NCBI GenBank assembly: GCA_020633675.1
Contig: JACKDE010000004.1
Coordinates: 372,001 to 436,000 of the forward strand
Length of the DNA: 64,000 bases
Direction: 5' to 3'
Source: Deferribacteres bacterium
GTDB taxonomy: Bacteria; Zhuqueibacterota; Zhuqueibacteria; Zhuqueibacterales; Geothermadaptataceae
The notes under the pieces are model-generated. The model saw only the letters and a list, made by a program, of their open reading frames with translations. It was not told the DNA's origin and searched no databases. A program made the translations under genes and the position numbers. Shown in pieces: positions 16,499 through 24,979 of this stretch (its first letter is position 1; every line of letters starts with the position of its first letter).

Positions 16499-19400
16499 CT
16501 ACCGCACATACAACAATTTTTGTGCTGATTTCAGCGTGCGACCATCGTCCAGCCGGGCTTCGAGCATGGCAAAATAGACACCGCTGCTCACTGGCGCGCC
16601 GCGCCCATCCACAGCCTGCCAGCGATGGCGCTGCTCAACCGACTCGGTACGGCCATCGAAAATCAGCTTTACCTGCTTGCCCAAAATGTCGTAAATCGCC
16701 AGACGCACTGTGCCCGGGCTCGGCAATCGAAAACGCAGCTCGGTCGCCGGGTTGAACGGGTTCGGGTAGCTTTCGAAAAGCACCTCGCCCGTTGCCGCAG
16801 CTTCGCTGGAATGGCTGGCAGCCTGACCGGCGGCTGGACTCGCCGCACTTTGTACTTTGGTGCCGGTGACCGCATACAGCTCGGGCGCTTTGGCCACCGT
16901 ACTCTGCAAAATCTCGATGGCGGTCAGCTCTTTCGGATACCGGCTCTTGAAATCCGCCAGCAAATTTTGCGCGTTGCTGAGCTGGACGTCGTGCAGATAC
17001 AGCAAAATCAGATTGAACTGCATGCCCGAGCGGTCGGCAGGCGAAACTTCCGTCAGTGCCGTTTCCGACAACGCAATGGCGTTGACGAAATCACCGATGC
17101 GCTGGCTTTCGAGAATCATCAATTGCAGAGCGGTTTTGCCCAAATCGAGCTTGCTGTGCTGTTTATAAATCGCATCGAGCTCGTCATACATGCCGGATCG
17201 CGCGTCGAGCTTGTTCTGCTCGTCGGTGCGCACGAAGCTGTAATACTGCTGCAAAGCGTCGACCGCTGCTTGCGTATTCGGCTGGCTGACGATGATCTGC
17301 TTGTTTTGGTCGATGATTGCCTGTTTGGTTTGGGTATCGAGATCAATCGGGCCGTTTGATTCTGCCAGCATCGCGGGTTTTGGCATGGGCGAGAGGCCGG
17401 TCGGGGAGGTTGTCAAACAATAGTCGGTATCCACCGAGCCGTAAATCTGGCTGGCTGCCGGTGGGCAATTGCCACCCCAGTAGTTGTTCTCCGCCATTTG
17501 CGTTGTGCTATTGACGTTGTAAAAATCCTTGCCGGTGTAGCTGGTGCCGGTTTGGGTGCCGTTGCTGTGAATCGAGTTATTGCCAGCGAGATAGGATGTC
17601 CCACCGCTGACGATACCGGCTGTGACCGTTGCGCTCGACGCGACAAATATACCTGCACCGTGATTGCTGCGGATGGTGTTGAAGCCACCTGCCGTATTGG
17701 GATTCGAGCTAAAAGTACGGCTGCCGAACGAAACATCGTCTCCGGAGCCTGCATAAATGCCGTGATAGGTACTGCTGTTGCCCAGGCCATTGTCTTCGAA
17801 CAAGTTGGAGAACAGATCGATGACGGCGTTGGAAGAGTAGATGCCGTCGCGGTCATTTTCCGAAACACTGTTGCCGGTGAGCGTGGAGGTGCTGTTGCTG
17901 AGAATCACAAACGCATGGCGGTTGTCTTCGATGGTGGTGTTCTCGACGGTGACGGTGGTGTTTTGGATGCGCACGCCCTGGTCGTTGTTGCGGGTGGTGC
18001 AGTCTTTGATGACATTGCCGCTGGAGGTGCTGGGGTAGCCGTAGACTTTGATGCCCCAGTCGCCGTACTCGACGGTGCAGTGTTCGAGCCGGTTGTTGCT
18101 GGTGTGCAAAAAAATCGTGCCCCAGGATTTGCGGCCGGGGTTGGCTTGTGCCGAGGTGAAAGTAATGGGCTGGCTCGGCGTTCCGACGGCGTCGAGCTTT
18201 GCGCCGTCGTTAATCCAGAGATCAACTCCCTGTGCAGCGAATTTGACAATGGTGCCGGGTGCAATGGTCAAGGTTGCGCCGTTTTGGATATTGAGGTCTT
18301 CGGTGAGCAGCACCTCGCCGCTGAGTGTGCCACCGTAGTTTTCCAGGGTGTACTTCAGGGCCTCGTAGGCATTGATGCGGCCGTGGCCGAGATATTTATT
18401 TCGACCATTTGAATAAGAATATTGCCCTACCTTTTCCGCTGTAGTCTTTAAGATGTCTACGACATCATCTTTATCCAGGCTTGAATTGATTGTTTTTAAA
18501 AGCCCAACAAGCGCGGTCACAAGTGGAGATGCGAAGGAAGTGCCACTGTCAAAACCATATCCAGTGCTCACAGTTGTGAGTATATCGATTCCTGGTGCAG
18601 CTACGTCAATGAATAAAGGAGAATCTAGATCTTCGTGATTATATCCAGTTGGATGATCATCATTTGGATTTGTTGCCGTAATGCCAATAACACCTGAATA
18701 ACCGGCAGGATATGGCACATAAGGGAAGTATTGATCGCACGGGCCGGGAGGATTTGGGTTCGTGTTACCTGTAGCCGCTACAACGATGATACCAACATCA
18801 ATTGCATCTTGAATTAAATCCTGAATCTCTCCGTAGTTTTTTGACTTGACACAACTACCAACAAATTCAATAGTCCCAAAACTACAGTTTATAATATCCA
18901 CGCCATCATTAATTGCTCTTTGGATTTCATATGCTAAACTTCTATTGTCGTTTACATTTTCGTAAATTTGATCCACAAATTGATACGATGTCATTTTGAT
19001 ATTCCAACCCAGACTGGCAATACCTGTGGTGTTGTCTGTTTCTGCTGCAACCACTCCAGCCACCTCAGTGCCATGTTGCGGGAAACCGGTTGAGCTTGTT
19101 AAATCTCCATTAGATGTGAATTTCGAACTGAGATCAGTATGGTTCCGGTTAAATCCACCTGTGTCTATAATTCCAACATCTATCGTGCTGCTACCGTTTG
19201 TTAAATCCCATGCTTTTTCCACTTCTACTCGTTTTAGATTCCACTGGTCAGTTACGGGAGGATTTGAAAAACAATTTGAGGCATTGTTGTAGCACGGATC
19301 ATCGGGTTCATCAAACGAGATCGCTTGGATAGGCTGATAAATATATTCGACTTCAGTAAATACTTCTAAGTCAGAAATCACGGAATCGATAGGTATTGGT

Positions 19401-19825
19401 TGTGAAAACCGAATAGCAAACAGTTGTGACATATCATGAATTTTAACAGTCTTGCCGGTTCTTTTGTGTGTACGCAAAGTATCGCCCCAAATCGCATTTG
19501 GAATTTTTTTGTGGAAGATAGACTTCCCATATCTTTGCTCAAGTCGGGTGAAATAAAATTTTAAGGAAGGGAAAAGGGAACTCATTTGCTTCAATTCTAC
19601 TTTTTTCACACCTGCACTGATGGGAAAAACATTTTGATTGAATTTGATATTAATAAGCTTTGATCTTCTCATTCCATCTTCAACAACAATCTCTGCTTCT
19701 GAAACCGTTAAAGATGTTTGCTGACCATATACATTTGCTATTGCAAAAGTAATAAAGATTGTATATACGAAGAGTGATAGCTTCGGAAGCAATTGCCGAT
19801 ATTGAAATAATTTTGATTTATTCAT
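16499..19825 (-). CDS. Secreted subtilisin-like protease with beta-helix, helical region and C-terminal sorting domain
   Basis: The 1108-residue protein has a signal peptide (FAIANVYGQ), a propeptide-like region to about residue 185, and an S8 subtilase domain with Asp in VGIIDTGGFNRNHTDL, His in FPQHGTEVAGVVAAE, Asn in VVAATGN and Ser in SGTSFASPLVTAL (near residue 425). After GRINAYEALKYTLENYGG (about 478-495) comes a right-handed beta-helix with repeated short strands (NNRLEHCTVEYGDWGI, GVRIQNTTVTVENTTI) to about residue 800, then a helical TPR-like stretch, then a sorting domain with YPNPFNPATELRFRLPSPG and SGVYFAMLEA. It is probably exported to the surface by a type IX-like route. Its base composition changes sharply between protease and beta-helix. 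It interrupts the T4SS genes. Confidence 0.9.
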   Translation of the reverse strand: MNKSKLFQYRQLLPKLSLFVYTIFITFAIANVYGQQTSLTVSEAEIVVEDGMRRSKLINIKFNQNVFPISAGVKKVELKQMSSLFPSLKFYFTRLEQRYGKSIFHKKIPNAIWGDTLRTHKRTGKTVKIHDMSQLFAIRFSQPIPIDSVISDLEVFTEVEYIYQPIQAISFDEPDDPCYNNASNCFSNPPVTDQWNLKRVEVEKAWDLTNGSSTIDVGIIDTGGFNRNHTDLSSKFTSNGDLTSSTGFPQHGTEVAGVVAAETDNTTGIASLGWNIKMTSYQFVDQIYENVNDNRSLAYEIQRAINDGVDIINCSFGTIEFVGSCVKSKNYGEIQDLIQDAIDVGIIVVAATGNTNPNPPGPCDQYFPYVPYPAGYSGVIGITATNPNDDHPTGYNHEDLDSPLFIDVAAPGIDILTTVSTGYGFDSGTSFASPLVTALVGLLKTINSSLDKDDVVDILKTTAEKVGQYSYSNGRNKYLGHGRINAYEALKYTLENYGGTLSGEVLLTEDLNIQNGATLTIAPGTIVKFAAQGVDLWINDGAKLDAVGTPSQPITFTSAQANPGRKSWGTIFLHTSNNRLEHCTVEYGDWGIKVYGYPSTSSGNVIKDCTTRNNDQGVRIQNTTVTVENTTIEDNRHAFVILSNSTSTLTGNSVSENDRDGIYSSNAVIDLFSNLFEDNGLGNSSTYHGIYAGSGDDVSFGSRTFSSNPNTAGGFNTIRSNHGAGIFVASSATVTAGIVSGGTSYLAGNNSIHSNGTQTGTSYTGKDFYNVNSTTQMAENNYWGGNCPPAASQIYGSVDTDYCLTTSPTGLSPMPKPAMLAESNGPIDLDTQTKQAIIDQNKQIIVSQPNTQAAVDALQQYYSFVRTDEQNKLDARSGMYDELDAIYKQHSKLDLGKTALQLMILESQRIGDFVNAIALSETALTEVSPADRSGMQFNLILLYLHDVQLSNAQNLLADFKSRYPKELTAIEILQSTVAKAPELYAVTGTKVQSAASPAAGQAASHSSEAAATGEVLFESYPNPFNPATELRFRLPSPGTVRLAIYDILGKQVKLIFDGRTESVEQRHRWQAVDGRGAPVSSGVYFAMLEARLDDGRTLKSAQKLLYVR

Positions 19826-19862
19826 TTTGTCACCCCTTATTTAGTGTAGCTGAATTTTCATA

Positions 19863-21344
19863 TTATTGAACTAACAGCATCTTTTGCATAACTGTAAAAT
19901 CATCACTTATGAGACGATACAAGTAAACACCGGAAGAAACCTTGTTACCGTTTGCATTTTTACCATTCCAAAAAATTTGATGGTTACCTTCTTGCATATC
20001 GTCACTTATAAGAGTAACAGTCTCGCTGCCGTTGATATCATAAATAATAAGCTTGAGAAATGTTTGTGTTGGTAGAGTAAAACTAATCTTCGTACTGGAA
20101 TTGAATGGATTCGGATAATTTCGCAGTAAATAAATATCATTTTCAGCATGGGTAGTATGATCTCTTATCGAAACAGTGGGATCATTAAAATCATATATAT
20201 TTGCCCATATCTTTTCCCCTGAGCCCCAAGCAAAGTAGATTTTATTATTATATAATGCAACACTGGGGAAGGACTCGGGAAGGGTGTCATCGGTTGTTGA
20301 AACAAAAAAATTTCCACCGAATGGATTTCCATTAGGTAGAAATCGCTGTGCAACTATTTTCGAAGAGCCGTCTTTCTTTCCCTCCCATATAATGATGGAT
20401 GTCCCATCGATATCATAAGAAACATCCACAAACGGAAAGCTTGTTACATTATCAGGGTCTGAATTGACTTGAAGACTGACGTCTTTCGGCTGGCCATTTT
20501 GATGCAAACGACGTAATTGGACTTCCCAACGATTATTCACTTCCCCACCCCAAACCACTGCGAACCCTTCATCGGAATCAACTGAGACGCTGAGAAAAGC
20601 GACATTGGTCAACTTTTGGTCTTCGCTGATCAGAAAGCTGTTATCGACAGGCTGTCCATTGGAGAAGAAAAGCCTACCGAAAACTTGACTATTACCTGAT
20701 CGATTATCCTGCCAAACAACCAAAAATTGCCCTGATGTTTTGTTGTACGCAACTCTTGAAACGTCATGGATGATACCAGTGCCATGCGCATCACTTAACA
20801 GTTTATTGGTTTCAATCATCCGATTTGAAGTTGAAACCATTTGTCCATAAACACCTGAAACCGTTCCGCTACCAGCACCGGCAGTCCAAACAGCGATAAA
20901 TGAACTATCATTTAGAAATGCAACATCAGGGTTAAAACGCTGCGCATCTCCACTTGGATCATGAAATAGAGTATTTGAGAAAACCGTGTCTCCAGTATGG
21001 CTAATTAACTGTCCCACAATGAAAGAATTGAATGAAGATGACACCCTCCTCCAAACAGCAACAATATTATTTTCATCGAGAGCAAGGCGTGGAAAGAGTG
21101 TTGCACGACTTTCCGAGATTTTTTTGGGCATATTGATTTCATTGCCCAGTGAATCAAAAAGTCCGTAATACACGCTTCCATCACTCGACCATGTTGCGTG
21201 AATCCGGCTATTGCCATCGGATTTTAAGTGAGGAGTTTCACCTATTGGAACTAAGACGAAATCCGAACGGATTTGCGCTGACAATATCGCTACGGAATAA
21301 AACAAAAAAATAAAAACAGCATAGGTTTTTGTTTGAGATTTCAT
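19863..21344 (-). CDS. Secreted AT-rich repeat protein with C-terminal sorting domain
   Basis: The 493-residue protein has a signal peptide (FYSVAILSAQ) and a repeating unit containing FxAVWxxxxxG or FVVWQDNRSG (for example NIVAVWRRVSSS, FIAVWTAGAGSG, FLVVWQDNRSG, FAVVWGGEVNN, SIIIWEGKKDG), suggesting a beta-propeller of six or seven blades over residues 30-390. The C-terminus is a FlgD-like sorting domain: NYPNPFNSSTKISFTLP, YDINGSETVTL and VSSGVYLYRLISDD. It is a surface or secreted protein of unknown ligand. Coding DNA is much more AT-rich than the flanking T4SS genes. It starts 38 bp upstream of the protease gene, on the same strand, so the two are probably co-expressed. Confidence 0.87.
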   Translation of the reverse strand: MKSQTKTYAVFIFLFYSVAILSAQIRSDFVLVPIGETPHLKSDGNSRIHATWSSDGSVYYGLFDSLGNEINMPKKISESRATLFPRLALDENNIVAVWRRVSSSFNSFIVGQLISHTGDTVFSNTLFHDPSGDAQRFNPDVAFLNDSSFIAVWTAGAGSGTVSGVYGQMVSTSNRMIETNKLLSDAHGTGIIHDVSRVAYNKTSGQFLVVWQDNRSGNSQVFGRLFFSNGQPVDNSFLISEDQKLTNVAFLSVSVDSDEGFAVVWGGEVNNRWEVQLRRLHQNGQPKDVSLQVNSDPDNVTSFPFVDVSYDIDGTSIIIWEGKKDGSSKIVAQRFLPNGNPFGGNFFVSTTDDTLPESFPSVALYNNKIYFAWGSGEKIWANIYDFNDPTVSIRDHTTHAENDIYLLRNYPNPFNSSTKISFTLPTQTFLKLIIYDINGSETVTLISDDMQEGNHQIFWNGKNANGNKVSSGVYLYRLISDDFTVMQKMLLVQ

Positions 21345-21399
21345 AGTATACTCTTAGGTATCAATGTACTCTCTTCTCTGAACTTATGTAAAATAAGAA

Positions 21400-21516
21400 T
21401 AGCCGTACACTTTGATGCCCCAGTCGCCGTACTCGACGGTGCAGTGTTCGAGCCGGTTGTTGCTGGTGTGCAGAAAAATGGTGCCCCAGGATTTGCGGCC
21501 GGGGCTGGCCTGTGCC
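21400..21516 (-). pseudogene. Fragment of beta-helix coding sequence duplicated from the protease gene
   Basis: About 117 bp are nearly identical to 18037-18152 inside the protease gene, with only a handful of mismatches. Translated on the minus strand it gives SPGRKSWGTIFLHTSNN then RLEHCTVEYGDWGIKVYGY, the same beta-helix turns. It has no start or stop of its own and lies between the AT-rich propeller gene and the VirB4 stop. It is in the same orientation as the intact copy, so the pair forms a direct repeat around roughly 3.2 kb. Confidence 0.9.
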
Positions 21517-21540
21517 TTCGATTCCCAATCCCGAAATTCA

Positions 21541-23994
21541 TCAGAGAAAATACGGTGACGCTTCATGGGCACTCTCCTTTTCTCGTACAATTTCAGTGAT
21601 GGCTTTGACCAAATTGCCACTGCTCTCGTGAATCTTCTTTTCCAAAACGTTGTTTTCCTGGCGGTCGCTGGTAAAAAGATAGTGGTCGAACAGGCTCATG
21701 TCGGCGCGCATCACGGTCATGCGGCCGTCGCGGTCGAGCATGAATTCGCCACGATCGAGGCTGGCGACCAGCGCCTGCTCGCGTTCGCCATAGCCGAACG
21801 CCCGTGTCAGCGCATCCATCTGTTTGGATTTGTGCCCCAAAATAAAATGGTTAAGCGCATTGTCTTTGATCGGCGTTGAAAAGCTGACTTTTTCGATATC
21901 GTCGATCGACTGTGAAATGGCGAATATGCCGGCGCCCATTTTCCGTGCAGTGCGGAACAATTCCACCACCAAATGGCCGATGGTGCTGCTGTCATCGAGC
22001 ACCTTCCACAATTCGTCAGCGAAAATCACTTTGTGGTGGCCGAGATTGCGCTCCATCAAATCCCACAGCAGGCCGGTAATGATGATCGCGATGATGCCCT
22101 GCAAATCGGGATGCGTCTCCAGCCCCTTGAGATCGAAGCAGACCAGATCTTCGTTGATTTCGATCATCTCATCGGCGCACAGAAAGCGGCTGTATTCGCC
22201 GTGGGTGTACATGTACATCTTGCGCGCCATCAGCCGCGTATCGACATAGCCTTCGGGATCGACCTGTTTGACAAAGAAATTCACAAACGTGGTGAGGTTG
22301 CGCGAACCGTGGAACTCCTTGACATATTTTTCAAGCACCTTGCTGATGAATCCCTGCTCGATTTTTGACAGCGAAGTCTGGTCGCGTTCGAGCAGCAATT
22401 TTTCGATAAATGCGCGCAAAAAAAGTTGCTTTTTGGTGTCAAAATTATCGCCGATGAGCGCGAACGGATTGAGCGGAATCGGTTTGTCGATATTGAGCTC
22501 GACGTATCGGCCATTGAGCAATTGCACCATTTTTTTGTAGGAGCCGCCGGTCTCCCCCACTCCGCCGACGTCCAGCCCGAACACTTTCACGCCCTGTTCG
22601 AGCATTTGCAGCAGCATCGACTGCATCAAATAGCTTTTGCCAGTGCCGGTTGGACCGATGATAATGCTGTTCCATGAGTTCAAATTTTGATCGAAATAGT
22701 CAAACAACACCGGCTCGTTGTGGCGATTCTTCATCAGAATGCCCTGATGATAGCCCTTGTTGAAATTGGTCAGGGTGATAAAATTGGCTGCATTCGAGGT
22801 TTTCACCATCAGCCGGTGGTAGTTTTCAGCGGAATTGCCCGGCAGGCAGCTCATGAAAATCGGCAGCACATCCAGCGTTTCCAGCACCGCCTGTGCTTTA
22901 TCGACCGCACCAAAAGCAAGATTGGCCTGTGTGATTTTTTGGTTGAGTTTATCAATGTCTGCGTCCCAAAGCAGCACGCTCAGGCTGATGCTGGCGAGCT
23001 TTTTGTGCTGATTGTAGATTTCGTCCATCAAATCGTTCAATTCGCGATATTTGACTTCACTTTTGCGGCCTTCGCGGTTGCGCGAAAAATTGGTGATGAA
23101 ACGGGTCAAATTGAGTTGCCGCGACAGTCGTGCTGTTTCCTGCTCCATATCGAGATTTTGTGTCGACAACACCACCCTGTGCGGGAACGAGAGATTGTGC
23201 AAAAGCGGGAACAAATACGGCAGCGGAATGCCGTTGTATTTGTAAAACTGGCGGGTCACTTCCGGCAGCAGGCTCAGCGACAAGCACGCGACGTACTGAT
23301 TGCCGACTTTCAAATAGCCACGATCGACTTGAAAATCTGCCACAGCCAGCGCATTGTTGAGCGCCATCGAGTTGGGCGTCGTTTGCAGATCATCCGAGGT
23401 CAAGTTGATCGCCTTGAACGCGACATCAGCCAGCTCGGCATTATTCAATCGACGCAGTTGCACGCCGGTACTGCGGAAATTCGAGTACAAGCCCTTCAGC
23501 TCATTTTGCCGCGTCAGCGCCAGCCGGCGATGCTCTTCCGCCAGCCGCTGCACAATCGTGCTCGTCGACATCAAAATATTGTAGGGTGTGCGCGTCGTTT
23601 TGCCCGCATCGAAATCGACAAACAAAAACATGCGACAGGTCAGATATTTGTAGAAAGAATAGTACTGGTGACGACGAAACTTGAAGGTATTGAGCGTGTT
23701 GTCATCAGCGTAAACGTAGTCCTTTTTGTACGGATAATAGTCGAAGCTGTACAAAAATTGCAGGTTCACGCCTTCGTCCACCTGATTGAGGACATTTTCA
23801 AGCGATGCACCGAGCGCCAGGTAATTCTCTGCCGACATGCCCATGTTGTCGTGTGCCAGCAACTCAAAGCCGGCGACAAAATTGCCATTCTTTTTGATCA
23901 AATAGCCATCGGTGATGTCGACGTACGGCAGGTATTTTGCCAACGCCGGCCGGTCGAGCGACTGGTTGCGATCGGTGAGTTTGGTAAATGACAT
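21541..23994 (-). CDS. VirB4/TraG-type conjugation ATPase
   Basis: The 817-residue cytoplasmic ATPase energises type IV secretion assembly and transfer. The N-terminal half (residues 1-400) resembles the TraG/VirB4 membrane-associated domain (YLPYVDITDGYLIKKNGNFV). Walker A is GPTGTGKSYLMQSML near residue 448, Walker B is KVIFADELWKVLDD near residue 660, and a downstream arginine-finger region FRTARKMGAGIFAISQS follows, where the Gln/Ser motif is typical. Length fits Bacteroides-type TraG and other VirB4 proteins. It lies 12 bp after the VirB3-like gene. The stop at 21541 is only 25 bp from the duplicated beta-helix fragment, marking the left junction of the cargo insert. Confidence 0.92.
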   Translation of the reverse strand: MSFTKLTDRNQSLDRPALAKYLPYVDITDGYLIKKNGNFVAGFELLAHDNMGMSAENYLALGASLENVLNQVDEGVNLQFLYSFDYYPYKKDYVYADDNTLNTFKFRRHQYYSFYKYLTCRMFLFVDFDAGKTTRTPYNILMSTSTIVQRLAEEHRRLALTRQNELKGLYSNFRSTGVQLRRLNNAELADVAFKAINLTSDDLQTTPNSMALNNALAVADFQVDRGYLKVGNQYVACLSLSLLPEVTRQFYKYNGIPLPYLFPLLHNLSFPHRVVLSTQNLDMEQETARLSRQLNLTRFITNFSRNREGRKSEVKYRELNDLMDEIYNQHKKLASISLSVLLWDADIDKLNQKITQANLAFGAVDKAQAVLETLDVLPIFMSCLPGNSAENYHRLMVKTSNAANFITLTNFNKGYHQGILMKNRHNEPVLFDYFDQNLNSWNSIIIGPTGTGKSYLMQSMLLQMLEQGVKVFGLDVGGVGETGGSYKKMVQLLNGRYVELNIDKPIPLNPFALIGDNFDTKKQLFLRAFIEKLLLERDQTSLSKIEQGFISKVLEKYVKEFHGSRNLTTFVNFFVKQVDPEGYVDTRLMARKMYMYTHGEYSRFLCADEMIEINEDLVCFDLKGLETHPDLQGIIAIIITGLLWDLMERNLGHHKVIFADELWKVLDDSSTIGHLVVELFRTARKMGAGIFAISQSIDDIEKVSFSTPIKDNALNHFILGHKSKQMDALTRAFGYGEREQALVASLDRGEFMLDRDGRMTVMRADMSLFDHYLFTSDRQENNVLEKKIHESSGNLVKAITEIVREKESAHEASPYFL

Positions 23995-24006
23995 AAAAAC
24001 AAGTCC

Positions 24007-24309
24007 CTATTTCTTCCCTGAAAAATATGACTGCTCCTGCAGCTTGAAGGCCGACATTTTTTTCGGCCAGAGAAAATTGAACGACACAAAGGATGCCAGA
24101 CCGTGCTGAAACGGCGAAATTTTATTGGCCATGCGAAACACAATCGCCAGCATAATCTCAATGCCGAGAATGTACACAAAATTCAGCTCCATGATCACGA
24201 ACACCGGAAACAGCATAATCGGAACAGCCAGCAGCGCCAGCAGTTCCAGCAATCCGATGCCACCAATGCCACTTTGTGTCTGCAAATGGCGATAGCATTT
24301 TTCTTCCAT
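24007..24309 (-). CDS. VirB3/TrbD-like T4SS protein
   Basis: The 100-residue protein has two adjacent membrane helices (LLELLALLAVPIMLFPVFVI and YILGIEIMLAIVFRMA) between short polar ends, the plan of VirB3/TrbD/TraF proteins that sit beside VirB4 in the inner membrane. The pattern of a small hydrophobic protein encoded directly before VirB4 and after the VirB2-type pilin is the strongest evidence. No catalytic residues are expected. The gap to VirB4 is only 12 bp, so translation is probably coupled. Confidence 0.72.
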   Translation of the reverse strand: MEEKCYRHLQTQSGIGGIGLLELLALLAVPIMLFPVFVIMELNFVYILGIEIMLAIVFRMANKISPFQHGLASFVSFNFLWPKKMSAFKLQEQSYFSGKK

Positions 24310-24413
24310 AATTTCGTCCTTGAAATTCAGTCGTGACAGACTGGGAAGTGGTTTCCCAATGGCCTGTCTTGCTGCTTGAAACGGGTTACCGAAATGAAAA
24401 GACTGACTGCTCG

Positions 24414-24662
24414 TTAGAACGGCGAGGCAGAGCTGGCGCCTGGCACCAAATTGATCAAAGCCGGCACCAGGAATTTCGCGCCGAAAATGATGACAACAGC
24501 GATGGTGATACCGATCAACTGGCGTTTGGCTTTTTCATGGCGGCCGCCATCAGCGCTGGCCATGTTCATGCCGGCAACGATCAAGGCGATCACCAAAATG
24601 GGGGTTGCGATCAGAAGCGCAACATTGATGAGGTTGTTGAGAGCTTGAAGCAGGTTTTGCAT
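24414..24662 (-). CDS. VirB2/TrbC-like pilin subunit
   Basis: The 82-residue protein has two long hydrophobic helices, LINVALLIATPILVIALIVAG and LIGITIAVVIIFGAKFLVPAL, joined by a short charged loop (SADGGRHEKAKRQ), the hallmark of TrbC/VirB2 pilins. Unlike classical VirB2 it has only a short N-terminal stretch before the first helix, so a long cleaved signal sequence is not evident. A strong AAGGAGGA site at 24667-24674 lies a few bases before the start, consistent with high expression of a pilin. It is the first VirB gene of the cluster in transcription order after VirD4. Confidence 0.8.
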   Translation of the reverse strand: MQNLLQALNNLINVALLIATPILVIALIVAGMNMASADGGRHEKAKRQLIGITIAVVIIFGAKFLVPALINLVPGASSASPF

Positions 24663-24979
24663 TTTATCCTCCTTGACAAATGAAAAAGGTCATAAAAACG
24701 AGCTATCGAACTGTTGCCCGTTGTGATTATTTCTAAAACAAAGCTATCCTGGATATTTCAGAAATCTTAACAAAACAGCTGGCGGAATCACACTTTCGTC
24801 ATCGCTGCAGTGATCTTTTCACATCCGACCATCTTATCTCGTAATCTGATTACAGTTTCGTAAGCAAAAAAGCCGTATTTCAACAGTTCTCACAGTTTTG
24901 ACGCATAAATGACAATGCGTTACAAAGTTCGAACCGAATGGTATCTTCGCACAAATTTCTGTGCAAAAACAAAAATTTT
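24663..24979. other. Intergenic gap between VirD4-like and VirB2-like genes
   Basis: This 317-bp AT-rich stretch holds the pilin ribosome site (24667-24674) and a small hairpin of GCACA/TGTGC near 24954-24969 followed on the plus strand by an A/T-rich run. It is the only sizeable gap inside the first half of the T4SS locus and likely contains the promoter of virB2-virB3-virB4 on the minus strand. I see no convincing -35/-10 pair and no coding sequence. Confidence 0.5.

Noticed and set aside
17498..18412. 304-residue plus-strand ORF opposite the beta-helix region
   Set aside because: Low-complexity Gly/Ala/Val translation caused by the repeated beta-helix codons read backwards.
22687..23991. 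434-residue ORF on the plus strand opposite the VirB4-like gene
   Set aside because: Exactly antisense to a well-conserved ATPase gene; residue pattern is a frame shadow rich in His/Arg/Gln with no family features.
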